30,091 nucleotides of DNA from Willaertia magna (lineage: Eukaryota > Heterolobosea > Eutetramitea > Acrasida > Naegleriidae), in the NCBI GenBank assembly GCA_902984215.1, contig CADWAF010005194.1:1-30091 (forward strand), in the 5' to 3' direction. Under the pieces are notes generated by a model that was not told the origin of the DNA, made no database searches, and saw only the letters and a list, made by a program, of their open reading frames with translations. The stretch's first letter is position 1. Each line of letters starts with the position of its first letter. A program made the position numbers and the translations under genes. Positions 1-10,250 of the stretch are shown here, one piece after another.

Positions 1-46
1 CGAACCCATGCGGGATTAGACGCGTTTGACCACTCCGCCACCTGAC
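1..46 (-). tRNA. Partial tRNA-like sequence, class II (Leu/Ser-like), anticodon arm apparently missing
   Basis: Read on the minus strand from base 46, the sequence begins GTCAGG-TG, as many eukaryotic tRNA-Leu genes do. It continues with a D-arm whose GCG and CGC stem halves flank an AGTGGTCAAA-type loop (A box), and reaches a T-arm start (ATGGG then TTCG, B box) at the window edge. Only about 11 bases separate the D-arm from the T-stem, whereas a class II tRNA needs about 30 there for the anticodon arm and long variable arm. The 3' half lies outside the window. It is either a deleted pseudogene or a tRNA-derived element; the amino-acid identity is a guess from the acceptor sequence. Confidence 0.4.
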
Positions 47-71
47 CCGTTCGAATAAATTTTTTTGTTGG

Positions 72-398
72 ATGTTTTTATATCTTTTTTCAAAAGGTGG
101 TGGGCGATAACCATTTTTAGTACATAAACACTTTATTATTACTATTTGTTTGTTTACTTAGTTGTAATACTTCTGATTCTAAAGGTTAGAACTAGAAATT
201 TATTACAAATATTTACAACTACAGGTGAATAACAGAAAATAATACAAATATTTTATTAACAAGTTACACTTTATCATTTGTTGTTCAATTAATTGGAATG
301 TTACTATTTTAACCATTTTTTTTTACTTTCGCACGCCAAACTTTAACTCATCGCCACAATTTGAAACCACACAATTTTCGGTTTCGTATGGAGCATGA
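72..398. other. Intergenic region, no gene seen
   Basis: This A+T-rich stretch separates the two tRNA-related sequences. I see no open frame of useful length and no repeat array. A run of T at about 320-330 and the bases just before 399 could belong to 5' flanking DNA of the tRNA-Phe gene, but no specific element is recognisable. Confidence 0.5.
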
Positions 399-471
399 GC
401 CCGCTTAGCTCAGTTGGTAGAGCGTGAGACTGAAGATCTTAAGGTCGCTAGTTCGATCCTGGCAGCGGGCA
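399..471 (+). tRNA. tRNA-Phe (anticodon GAA)
   Basis: This is a complete 73-base cloverleaf. The acceptor stem GCCCGCT pairs with AGCGGGC, with A as discriminator. The D-arm is GCTC/GAGC with an AGTTGGTA loop. The anticodon stem TGAGA/TCTTA carries a CTGAAGA loop, giving anticodon GAA (Phe). The T-stem GCTAG/CTGGC encloses TTCGATC. There is no intron and CCA is not encoded. Internal A box (TAGCTCAGTTGG) and B box (GTTCGATCC) promoters for RNA polymerase III are present, and a TTTT terminator follows at 477-480. Confidence 0.96.
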
Positions 472-476
472 GTATA

Positions 477-480
477 TTTT
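477..480 (+). terminator. RNA polymerase III terminator of tRNA-Phe
   Basis: A TTTT run begins five bases after the discriminator base of the tRNA-Phe gene, the usual place for Pol III termination. Confidence 0.7.
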
Positions 481-513
481 GTATCCTTGGCAACGATTTT
501 TAATTCATTCAAT

Positions 514-1180
514 TCATCCTAAATTAGATAAATTATTTAAATTATTTAAATATTCATCTTCTATATTTCTTGCATATTTAAGGTATGTAAGTTAATTAAA
601 TTTGATAATCCTTTTCCAGTAATAGTTTTACAAAATAAAATATTTAAATTCTTTAAATTATTTTGGTATTGTTCTTCAATAAATGTATCTTTTATATTTA
701 AATATTGTAAATTATTTAAATCTGTTAAATATTTACCAGTAAACTCTATATTTGGATTTTTATATTTAATTGAAAAAAAAAGTTAAAGGATTGTTTGTAA
801 AAGATATTTCTAAACGTTTTAAATTAAGTGATAATAAATACTTTGCTCTTAATATTTAATTTTAATTCTTTTAAATTATTTAAATAATTTAAACTCTTCA
901 CGTTGTCTGTGTATATCTCTTATTTAGTTAATTTATTTAAATATTTAAAATTTTCATCGTTTTTAATTTCACCACTTAAATTTAAATATTCTAAATTATA
1001 TAAATTTATAAAACAATTACCATCTAAATTAGATTCACCACCAAATATTTTTAAACATTTTAATTTATTCAAATTATCTAATTCGTCATTAATAAATGAA
1101 TTATTTTTAATTCTAAATTGTAAAAGTTATAAATTAATTAAACTTGTAAAAATGTAAAATTTGAAATTTCATTATTTAAA
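514..1180 (-). pseudogene. Decayed leucine-rich-repeat protein gene
   Basis: On the minus strand, fragments in shifting frames encode short LRR units such as LDNLNKLKCLKIFGG, FINLYNLEYLNLSG, SLNYLNNLKELKLNI, YLTDLNNLQYLNI and LINLHTLNM, with spacing typical of LRRs (about 23-24 residues). In-frame stops and frame changes interrupt them at least four times (for example after NKLTK, after VFIIT, after TFFFN and after MQEI). No pair of GT/AG sites removes all the breaks in a consistent way, so a pseudogene is more likely than a multi-intron gene. No start codon or upstream domain can be assigned. The ends given are where the LRR-like coding can still be followed. Confidence 0.7.
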
Positions 1181-1320
1181 AAAAAAGATACCTGACCAAT
1201 AGGATATAGAGAGATGATTTTGATCTACTTTATAATTATATTGTATATTTCAAATATTTTCTGATGTGTCATCTTCTCAACCTTGCAAATTGTAAATTTT
1301 TTTTATTCCATAAAATAAAA

Positions 1321-2298
1321 ATGCAACAAAAAATACTAAACAGAATTTTTCCCGATAAAACAATTAAAACCATTCAACACATCAACAAGGGTTACGAACA
1401 CGCAATTTCAATTATTACATTTACAAATGATATCAATAACAACAATGACGATAAAGTAATTTTCAGAAAATGTAAATTTCACAATGACACAAATGAATTT
1501 CACTTTCCAATCATTCAATTTTTATCAAACTTACTTTTACAAAATAAAATAAATGTAATTTCAAAAATTATTTATTTTGAAGAAAATTTCTGTTTGGAAA
1601 GTTATTTACCAGGAAGTGATATAAGTGATTTACCAAATCAATGGGATACTTTTAATGAAAAACAATTAAATTATTTATTAAAACAGTTATCAAATATTTT
1701 ATTAAAATTACATAAAATTAATTGTAAAAAATTTGGAGATATTAATAAAAAAGAGACAATTTTAAATAATAATTCCATTGTAATTGGTAAAGATAATAAT
1801 TGGTTAGATACATTTGATAATTCATTTCAAGAAAATTTAAATTATTTAAAAAAGAAAAAGAAATTTAAAAAGGAAAAGGAATTGTTAAAAGTTTTTGAGA
1901 TAGTTAAAAATAAAATTGAAAATTTTAATGAACCAAAACTTGTACATGCAGATTTAAATGCTAATAATATTAGAGTGCAATTTAATGAAAAGAATCAAAA
2001 TTATGAATTAACTGGGTTATTAGATTTTGGTGATGTGAAAGCTGGCGATCCAAGATTTGATTTTGGTAGATTATTATCTCATTGGAAGGGAGATTGGAAT
2101 AAATTAAATATTTTATGTAAATATTATTATTATGGAAATAATGTTGGGATGACAAAAGAAGATGAAATAATGATTCAGTTTTATGCAATTTATTATTGTG
2201 TGTTTTTGTATACAGTTTTTGATGGAAAGGAAAATGATGAAAAGTATTTTAATATTTTAACAATTTTATTACAAAAATGGAATGAATTAAACATTTAA
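1321..2298 (+). CDS. APH-family phosphotransferase (small-molecule kinase)
   Basis: The protein is about 325 aa and has the protein-kinase-like fold of aminoglycoside phosphotransferase/choline kinase/MTR kinase enzymes. The catalytic loop is HADLNANN, with H209, catalytic D211 and metal-binding N216 in the H-x-D-x4-N pattern. It is followed by LLDFGD (D235, the second metal ligand) and the family's GDPRFDFGRLLSHW segment. The N-terminal lobe has FRKCKF, where the ATP-binding Lys should lie. The substrate cannot be told from sequence; these enzymes phosphorylate sugars, choline-like compounds or amino-acid derivatives. An ATG 57 bases upstream is in frame, but the start at 1321 is preferred because the extra residues resemble untranslated A+T-rich sequence. 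Codon use matches the neighbours, so there is no sign of recent transfer. Confidence 0.85.
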   Translation: MQQKILNRIFPDKTIKTIQHINKGYEHAISIITFTNDINNNNDDKVIFRKCKFHNDTNEFHFPIIQFLSNLLLQNKINVISKIIYFEENFCLESYLPGSDISDLPNQWDTFNEKQLNYLLKQLSNILLKLHKINCKKFGDINKKETILNNNSIVIGKDNNWLDTFDNSFQENLNYLKKKKKFKKEKELLKVFEIVKNKIENFNEPKLVHADLNANNIRVQFNEKNQNYELTGLLDFGDVKAGDPRFDFGRLLSHWKGDWNKLNILCKYYYYGNNVGMTKEDEIMIQFYAIYYCVFLYTVFDGKENDEKYFNILTILLQKWNELNI

Positions 2299-2668
2299 AA
2301 TAAATAATGTGCATTATCTAATACTACTCCATAAAGTACAGTTTTTGAAAGAAAAATTTGTTAAATTTGTTAAATTGTTGTATAAAATCCTCTTTGCCCC
2401 ATTTCTCTTTTTTATTAAGAATTGCCTCATAATTAATAAAAAGAAAAAAGCAGAATAAATAACTAACAAGTAATATTCACTGCCGAGAACTCAGAACGAA
2501 ATTTTACATTGTTTTAGTAAAAGAAATCCTATTTACATTTTCATTGGATTCAAATACATATCCAATTAATATAAATAGTACTATTGCCTGGACTCTTCCA
2601 CACTTTGGGATAAAACCGTCAGTCTGTTTTTAATAAAAACGGTTACAAAAAATTTAAAAAAAAGAAAC
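2299..2668. other. Intergenic region, 3' end of phosphotransferase and promoter of AT-hook gene
   Basis: AAATAAATAATG follows the phosphotransferase stop directly and can serve as a poly(A) signal. The rest has no supported open frame or RNA fold that I recognise. It must hold the promoter of the gene starting at 2669, but no TATA-like element stands out from the A+T-rich background. Confidence 0.45.
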
Positions 2669-3243
2669 ATGTTTTCAGGCAACAGCGATAGTAAGCTCAG
2701 ACCTGTGGTTGTAGGAGAGGATTTTGTTTCTGTTAGTGATGTTAACGATGCAAGTACAAATTATGTTGGGTTGTATATTAATTTCATGCTTGAAAAATAC
2801 GGTACTAATATTTAAAACATGTGCCTTACAAAACAAACAACAGTATTATAGGTTGTTGTGTAAAGTCAGCTGCCAAAGAAAATCAAATTTATCAAGATCA
2901 AAATTTGACTGTAAGAAGCACAGAAAGCGAATATGAAAGTCCATTATCTCCATTTGTAGAGGAATCACAATTACATGAAATGGATTTTAACTGTGGAACA
3001 GTATTTACCATCGAGCATGAGAGTAAGAAAGATCCTCTGCAACAACAAGCTCAAACAACTGTGACCACTAAGAAAACTACAACCAATATACTATCCTCCA
3101 ATTTTGTTTTACATACACCACATGAGATGGAAAAGAAAATGGAAGAAAAAGCACAATTGGCTGGAAAGAGAGGAAGAGGAAGACCAAGAAAAACCGTTGT
3201 CAATAACGATAAAAAAACAAGTAAAAAGAATAAAAGTAATTAA
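2669..3243 (+). CDS. AT-hook DNA-binding protein (two exons)
   Basis: Exons 2669-2772 and 2844-3243 join in frame to give about 167 aa. The intron has a GTATAT donor, a TACTAAT branch-like site at 2803-2809 and a CAG acceptor. An alternative join (donor at 2802, acceptor ending 2851) is also in phase but would place the branch-like site at the donor. The N-terminus starts MFSGNSDSKLRPVVVG and resembles no domain I know. The C-terminus is basic, with an AT-hook core GRGRPRK at about 145-151 flanked by Lys/Arg, which binds the minor groove of A+T-rich DNA. Such proteins are small chromatin or transcription factors acting in the nucleus. The remainder is polar and probably disordered, with a Gln/Thr-rich part before the hook. 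Confidence 0.72.
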
Positions 3244-3380
3244 TTTACACACAATACAGAGAAACGGTTAACAGCAAATCTTTCCAATTTTTATGGTTCT
3301 TTTTGTGAAAAGTAAATACACAAATTAATTTTCTCGTTTTTGTAAAGATTTTAGTGACCAAATTAAGTATTTTTTTAGTG

Positions 3381-5047
3381 TCACTTTTCACAAACCTTTA
3401 AATGTTTAATGTATGTCTCACTTTTACTTTTCTTTAATTCTATTTCAATTAATTTCTTTACCATTTCAATTCTTAATAATTCATCATTCTTATCTTTCAT
3501 TGCATTCCCACCATTATCTTTATTATTAGAAGTAGTAGTTGACTGTTGTTGTCCAAAATTAAAAAGAAAAGAGAAAAAGCCACGTTTTGGAGTTAACAAC
3601 ACTCCATCTCTTTTTTCACTTTTTGTAATTTTTAATTTACTTATTTCACGTTCTTTCTTTAACAAATAATTTAAATAAATATTATATAAAATACCAATAA
3701 ATCCATCTCTAATAATCATTTCATTAATTTTAAATTCTTTCATTTCATTCGTTAATTTATTAGCTGTATTGTAACAAAAATAACCAAAAGCCAAATCCAA
3801 TAATTGTTTTTCTTTTAATTTCTTTTCATTTAATTTCTCTTTTATTTCTAAAGATCTTTCATCATTTCTAATTTTCATATTTTCAAAAGTTAATTTTAAA
3901 TTATTCATTTCCTTTTCTATTGTTGTAATGTCAATCTCTTTTGTAATGTTATAATTATCAATTGTAGTTGTAAGTAAATTAATAAAAGTTTCAACATTTA
4001 AATTTAAATTTTCAATCTTTTCTTTTAATTTAAATTCTTTACTTAAATTAGATTCTTTTAAATAATTATCAAAAGCATTTGTACCAATAATTTTAAATTC
4101 CTCTAAATTTACACCATTTACAATAAATGCTTCAATATCATTTTTATTTAATTTTGTAAAAGATGCATCTAAATTCCATTTTAATAAACTTCCAAAATAC
4201 ATTTCAATACCTTGTCTAATAAAATTACTTTCACAACCATAACAATTATTAATATCTAATGTAAAACCTTTATCTTCTTTATTATTTATATTATTATTAT
4301 TACTGTTGTTGTAATTATCTACTATTGATCTTTGAATCAGTGGAATATTTGCTAATTCCATAAAGTACATTCTAATTTATTTTTCAACAAAATATTTACA
4401 AAAATTTACAAAATATTATATAACATTAATTACATACCTATTTGTATCACCACATGCGCCCCAATCAGCAATTGCTTCACATTGATTAAAACGAATAGTT
4501 TTAATGGGAGTAATCATTTCATTATTTTCCTTTAAATAATTTTGTAAATTTTTTTTAAAATTAAAATCAAATAAAGGTTTTAATATATTTATTGGACATT
4601 TTCCATAAACAATTGTAACTGCTAAATTTCTTAATAATTTATCTGAAAGTTTAACTTTTGAAATTATAATTTCATCAATTTTTGGAAAAACTTTAAAAGC
4701 AATTGTTAAACATTCTAAAAGTTTATCTTCTTTTGATTGTTGTAAATGATCCATATTAAAATAATGTTCACATAATTGTGGATAATTATGTAAAAGTTCA
4801 GTTAAATTAATTTTTTGTAAAGTTTCTTCCATTATTTCTTTCCATTGTTTACAAACAAGTCTTTTATTTAAAAAATCAAATGGAAATTGAAAATAAGAAA
4901 ATATTGTTGATAAAATAATCTCATCAAAATGAATTCTATATTTTAAATATTATTTCAGTTAGTAAAATTGTTGATTGTCACAATCAGACAAAAACAAACA
5001 TCATATTTATCTCTATACGGAAAGAAAAATACTTACCCTTTGGACAT
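3381..5047 (-). CDS. F-box protein (three exons)
   Basis: Exons 5047-5037, 4935-4438 and 4371-3381 join in frame to give 499 aa. The first coding exon is only 11 bases. Intron 1 (101 nt) has a GTAAGT donor and a TACTAAC branch site; intron 2 (66 nt) has a GTATGT donor and TTAG acceptor. The F-box occupies about residues 5-40 (HFDEIILSTIFSYF...RLVCKQWKEI), close to the Skp1-binding consensus. Family knowledge says it would link a substrate to an SCF ubiquitin ligase. The rest is helical, with a coiled-coil-like Lys/Glu/Asn segment around 290-380, an Asn repeat near 185-200 and no recognised substrate domain (no LRR, WD40 or Kelch). The target is unknown. Confidence 0.82.
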
Positions 5048-5210
5048 TTTTTTTTTGTGGAGTTTTTTAATTGGAACCTTTACAACGATAGTTTAATATT
5101 TATTAAACTTTGAATTTTTTTTAAGGTTGTGAGCATAAAATTAAGATATAATTTATATTTTGAATTAAAACAAATATATTTATAAATGTGCAGTAATAAA
5201 TTTAAGTATT

Positions 5211-6655
5211 TTAATTAATTTTAATTTCTATATCATTTAATTCTATTGATCTTTTTTTTAAATTCTTAAAAAAATAAATTTCACCAAAATTATTTAACTT
5301 TTTTATTTTCTTATAAATTAGAAAATAAAATCCACCACAAGCAATATCATTATATTCTTCATCCTCATTTCCTTCTTTTTTAGTGTTTAAATAATTATTG
5401 TAAAGTAATTTATCATTTAATGATAAAATAATTACATTTTGATAATGACAATATTTATGTTTCATTGTAAAATGATTAAAAGTATAACCAATACAAATTA
5501 AATAATTATTTTTAGTCCATAAAATTGTACTTGCTGCATTACAAAATATTTTTTCAATATTTCCATAAGTTTTATTATTGTTATCTAAAATAAATGGTGA
5601 AAATGTAGAAGATTTTTGTAAAACTTGTCCTGATTGACCAAATGAATTATCACCTAATCCATAAACATTTCCATTTTCTATTTAAAGTTGTAAAAACATT
5701 ATTAAAATGAAATTTAAAACGTTACCTAATAAAACGATAAAGTGAAGAGATCCTGCTTTTAAATCAATTACTTTGGATTCATTTTCAAATGGAGTTTCTA
5801 AATATGTAATTTTATTATTGTAATGAATAAATGTTTTATTTCTTTTTGTAATAAAAATTGTAAAATTACTTGCATTACAAGAAATAAACTCAATGTCATT
5901 TAAATCATCAACTTTTGCATTTTCAATTTTAATTAAAACTTTCTCAAAAATATATAAATTTTCATTCTCTAAAAAATTTTAAATGTATTTTAAATATTTA
6001 AAAATTCAAATAAATAAAATTTTGAATTGAACAGTTTTAAATAAATAAACATACCATCCATTAAAATAAAACATTTTGAAGTAGTACTAGTTCCAACCTT
6101 TACAAAATTGGAACCAATTTTAATTAAATTTTCATTTTCAAATAAATAAATATAAAACATTCCACTTTCCATTTCAAGTAGTAATCCGTTAGCATTTCCA
6201 ATAATATTTTTAATCATAAATTCACCATTTATTTGTAATTGTTTATTTAAATAAAATAAACTATTTTCTAAACAATTGTCAAAACAATTTAAAATCATTT
6301 CTTGTAAATTTAATTTTAAAACGTTACAAAAAATTGTCATTCCATCAATTTCAATTAAAATTGACATTTTTTCAATAAATTTATTATTAAATAAATTATT
6401 ATTTTTTAAAATTAAATAAATAAAATTATTTTCTTCTAATAAGCAAATATATTGAAAATCTTCTCCTCCTCCAATAATTTTTTTAACTTGAAAAGGAAAT
6501 GAAATGGATTGAAAAGAATTATCTTTTTTTTGTAATCCTAATAATTGATAGATAGAATTACAAGCAAGTAAACAATTTGTTTTTTTATTTTCTTCTTGCT
6601 TTTTGTTGGTACTACTATTATTACTGGAGCCTATACTTGAAAATAAGGAAAACAT
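5211..6655 (-). CDS. RCC1-like repeat protein (three exons)
   Basis: Exons 6655-6055, 5968-5726 and 5677-5211 join in phase to give 436 aa. Introns are 86 and 48 nt, with GTATGT and GTAACG donors and TTAG/ATAG acceptors. The clearest RCC1 motif is GNVYGLGDNSFGQSG at about residues 284-298, followed by SPFIL; other blades are weaker, such as the segment ending LMDENENLYIF spanning the first join and KAGSLHFIVLL before the second. A seven-bladed propeller of this length is the usual size for RCC1-only proteins. The residues expected for Ran guanine-nucleotide exchange cannot be identified, so it may be a divergent RCC1-superfamily protein with another partner. The N-terminus is Ser/Asn-rich. 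Confidence 0.75.
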
Positions 6656-6906
6656 TTTTTTTGTTTTTTTTTGTAATTATGAAAATTAAGAACAAATATC
6701 CATTCCAACAAGGTATAAATTCTATTTATATCTTTCTCAAAGTCTATAGTTTCTATCTCAATATGATAATCTCTGTCACTTTTATTCAATTGCGTTAAAA
6801 CAACTTTTTTCGTAATTGGTCGTTTTTTTCAAAATTATTATTTTTATTACAAAACAAAATTAACATTTCTTTTGTAACAATTATTTAATAGTTCAATTAT
6901 TTTAAT
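6656..6906. other. Upstream region of the RCC1-like gene
   Basis: Lies between the RCC1-like start codon and the orphan ORF on the same strand. It is A+T-rich, with T runs at 6654-6671. Nothing beyond probable promoter sequence is visible. Confidence 0.4.
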
Positions 6907-7206
6907 TCATTCTTTCTCTTTACCGTTTTGTAACAAGAAAATTATTCCGTTGAACGGTTTAATGTAACCTCTGAAATATTTATCATTCGTTTCCACAATA
7001 CTGTGCCAAACTCTATACGATTGTAAGAATACCTCTTTATATTCCAAATCCGACTTGCCGTATTTTTGTTGTTGGAATAAATGTAATAATTTTTTAAATA
7101 TGTCGTTATGAATGTAATCTTCATAATAGAAACACAAAAATTTATGTTGTTTTTGTGGTTGAAATAGATTTAACTGTAACGTCAACCTCTTTACAATTTT
7201 TGTAAA
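6907..7206 (-). other. Orphan exon-like ORF, possible alternative last exon of the VPS39-like gene
   Basis: This open frame of about 99 codons has protein-like composition (for example YKEVFLQSYRVWHSIVE and DKYFRGYIKPFNGIIF) but no ATG near its beginning. It starts right after a TCATCAG acceptor-like site, 10 bases below the VPS39-like stop codon. A donor GTAGAT at 7275 in the preceding gene would join to it in the same phase through a 69-nt intron, replacing the last 19 residues with these 99. The donor is weaker than the others in this window, so this could be an alternative splice form, an unrelated gene with a missed upstream exon, or chance. I recognise no domain. Confidence 0.35.
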
Positions 7207-7215
7207 CTGATGAAG

Positions 7216-10124
7216 TTACATCGAGTAAGGCGGATTTAAAATGTGAGATTCTGTTATTTGTTCATCAAAATCTACTGGAAAATGCTTGAAGTTTCTTCCA
7301 GATAAAGGGTGAATGTTAATGGAAGACTTATTGACACATTTAAAGTGCACCGTTGTAAGGTCTGGTAAAGTCACAAATACAGCGCTGGCATCTATTGGCT
7401 TATCACAAACTGCACATCTACTATCTTCACTTATCATAACTCGTCTTGCCACCCCTTTTGCGAGAGTAACTTTGCTCTTTACATGTCTTATTTTACTCAT
7501 ATTATATATCACCATGGCTTGTCTATCTCGATTTTTGGAAGTTTGTATAGATTGTCTCAAAAAATCATGTACCTTGCTAACAGAAATATCATCTGGAAGC
7601 AAAGATAATGCCTTAATTGGATCTATGTTTTTGGCATGAGTTTTTAAAATATAAAGTGCAAATGGTTCATTTCTTACAAACCCATGTTCAGGATTAAGGC
7701 ATATCCCTAATAAGGTAATAAAAAGTGGGTTTAACTCTTCTAGGTCTTCATTCTTCCTATATATTCTTTTTTCAGATTTATCTGTATCCATTATTTGTTG
7801 AACTCCTTTTTGTTTAATCATATCTTGTATTTCTTCCTCTTCTTTCTTTCTTTTTTCTTCTAAAATAGTTTCATAGCAATATACACAATACCTTTCTGCC
7901 CATTCCAAATCTTGTATTTTGTGAACTAATAGTTTAAGAGCAGCCTCATGGTTTTGTAACTTTCTATATATTATTAATGTTTCTTCATAAAGACTAGTTT
8001 TTTGTAGTTTACTTAAAATTAAATACTTGTTATAAATATTAGTGTGTTCGAGCATAAATATTAACCTTCCTCTTACTTCTCCCAGGACACCATTTTCTTT
8101 ACCAGCATCCACTCTTACACCAAATGGCAAATATTTCGTTGGCTTTAAAATAACTGTGGTTTCAATATAATTAATAATTAGTTGAGTATGAATTCTTTCC
8201 TCTTGATTTCTCTCTACAGCCACTAAGTACTCCAAATATGTTCTTTCCAGATCTGGAGGGTAGCAGTACAGGAAAGACAATATTCTATCAGGATTAAATC
8301 TTTTTTTCCTTAATTTGCTTATAAAAATCTATCATTGTTAGAATATTTGTTGTCAATAATTACTTACATTAATAGCAGACGTTTCATCTTCATCGAAAAC
8401 CCATTCACAAAATTCCAATACTAAATCTTCATCGTCTAATTCAGATAATATCTCAATACTTTCTTCCACTCCATTAGTATTAGTTGACGTTTCCTTAAGG
8501 TCTCCTGCTCCAAGCGCTTTAAGAGTTTCCAAAGCTTTTCTTGTTTGATTTTTTGAGTAGTACAGAAATGCCAAATATCTAGCATTATTTCTGAAAAGAA
8601 CCTCTCCACTTTCAATGTTTATATGATTTTCCGCTCTTATTAAAGTTTTTAATTCACCATATTTCTTAAACTCATTCAAATAAAGTTTAGCCAATGCATA
8701 ATCTATTGCTGACAGTTGGTCATGTGTAAATTCGTCAATTCTCATCTTTCTGGCTTTTTCCAAGAACTCCTGTAATGCTTTTTTAGCATTCTTTATTCTA
8801 ACCTCTATCTTAATAGCTGAAGTATCTTTTTCTCCTTCTTGTTCCATGGCTGATTTAACTATGACACCAAAGATAAGAAGAATTAAATTCTTTAAACTTA
8901 CTCTTTTCTTGTAAATCTCCCTTAGACTGTTGTGGAATGAAATTTGATTCTGGTTCTAATAAGTCTTTAAAATACCATAGAACTTCTCTTGGATCTATTT
9001 TACTCTTATTGAAGTGAGCAAATGCCTCCTTGAAACGAGTTCTAAAGAAACAAGCAAATCCAGCTTGTTGCTCATAATAAAATAATTTTCTTTCTTTTTC
9101 TTTCTTCGTACCTTGAAAAGTTTTCTCAAATAAACCAAAGGCTTCCAATAATCTCATCCTACCAATTAGATCACTAATTTGTTGGTCTATAGGCTTAGGC
9201 GTTAATGCATATATAGAATGATTATTAGCTAAAAAAACTCGTTGAATATGGTCAGATGTTAAAATAGCTTTCTTATTTTCGATTGGCTCAGTAAAACGTT
9301 TTTCATACATATTGTAAATTTCAATAGAACTCTTTGAGATACCAATAAGAAAAGGAAAGCATATACTGACAGACGAGATACTTTCTTTCCACTGAATATT
9401 AGAACTAATTCCTATTATTTTTACAAAACACCCATAAATACTATATTCATCAGAAACAATATTAGTTAATTGTAATTTTTGTAAATCCTCATCAATTTCC
9501 CCAGTTTGATAATTAATCATTATGTGTTTTTTAGGAAATCCAATACAAATAGTTTTTTTCATCCACTCAATACTTGTTACATTTTCATTCGTTGGTAATT
9601 TCATTTCTCTAACTAATTCAGTTTGTTCTCGATAGTCAAAAATCATCATTTTCTTTTTTACAATCGCCACCAACTCATGAGAAAAATTCTTATTAATTGC
9701 ATAACACGTTGTTCCCCTAGTACCTTCCAGAGTCTTGTAAAACATGAATTAAAAATTGTTAAACGTGTATTTACACTTACCCCAAGGTGAGTTAATGTAG
9801 TCATATCGTAAACACTAACAGTTTGGTCTATTAAGGCAAATAGTTTTTTGTGAGGTGGATCTACTTGTAAATTCAATATAGCTTTTTTCATTGCTATTAC
9901 CTTCTTCTTAAGGAGGGTAGTAGAATATTTCGGAGCTTGATTTTCTTTATGAATTGGTTCTATAGTATACATATATAATCTTCCATCGTTTCCTCCAATC
10001 CATAAATATTCACCTTAATAACAATTCTATCAATTCCCGTTATAACATTTCTATAAAACTTACCATAACTTACTAAAGAAGCTATCTTTGCCTCAAATTC
10101 CTCTATTAATGTAAATTTTTCCAT
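7216..10124 (-). CDS. VPS39: VPS39/Vam6-like vesicle-tethering subunit (five exons)
   Basis: Exons 10124-10064, 10013-9781, 9733-8902, 8858-8368 and 8328-7216 join in frame to 909 aa, close to the usual 850-1050 aa for the family. Introns are 50, 47, 43 and 39 nt, mostly with GTAAGT donors. The N-terminal third is a CNH/WD40-like propeller (EYLWIGGNDGRLYMY; GTRGTTCYAIN; VAIVKKKMMIFDY). The middle is helical clathrin-like repeat, including FNPDRILSFLYCYPPDLERTYLEYL. The C-terminus has the Vps39 domain-2 zinc site CAVC...HFKC near 845-872. The protein would act in HOPS at late endosomes/vacuoles as a Rab7 effector; the CORVET paralogue Vps3/TGFBRAP1 has the same layout and is the main alternative. 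Confidence 0.88.
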
Positions 10125-10250
10125 CCCTTTCTCTTAAGATATTTTTTTTAAAAAATTGATAATTATACCGTACTTTCGAGCATTCCTCACATATTGTTAG
10201 GATAAAGAGCTTGCTGTCAATATTCAAAAAAAAGGAATGAAAATATTTTA

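Noticed and set aside
903..1157. 84-codon plus-strand open frame (Lys/Leu/Phe/Ser-rich)
   Set aside because: The opposite strand shows clear LRR units over the same bases; this frame is their complement.
1321..2298. Idea that the APH-family gene is a horizontally acquired antibiotic-resistance gene
   Set aside because: Base composition and codon use match its neighbours, and APH-fold kinases are common in eukaryotes; no mobile element is nearby.
6577..6798. 73-codon plus-strand open frame with Phe/Tyr runs
   Set aside because: It overlaps the start of the RCC1-like gene and reads its Asn/Lys codons and the T-rich leader backwards.
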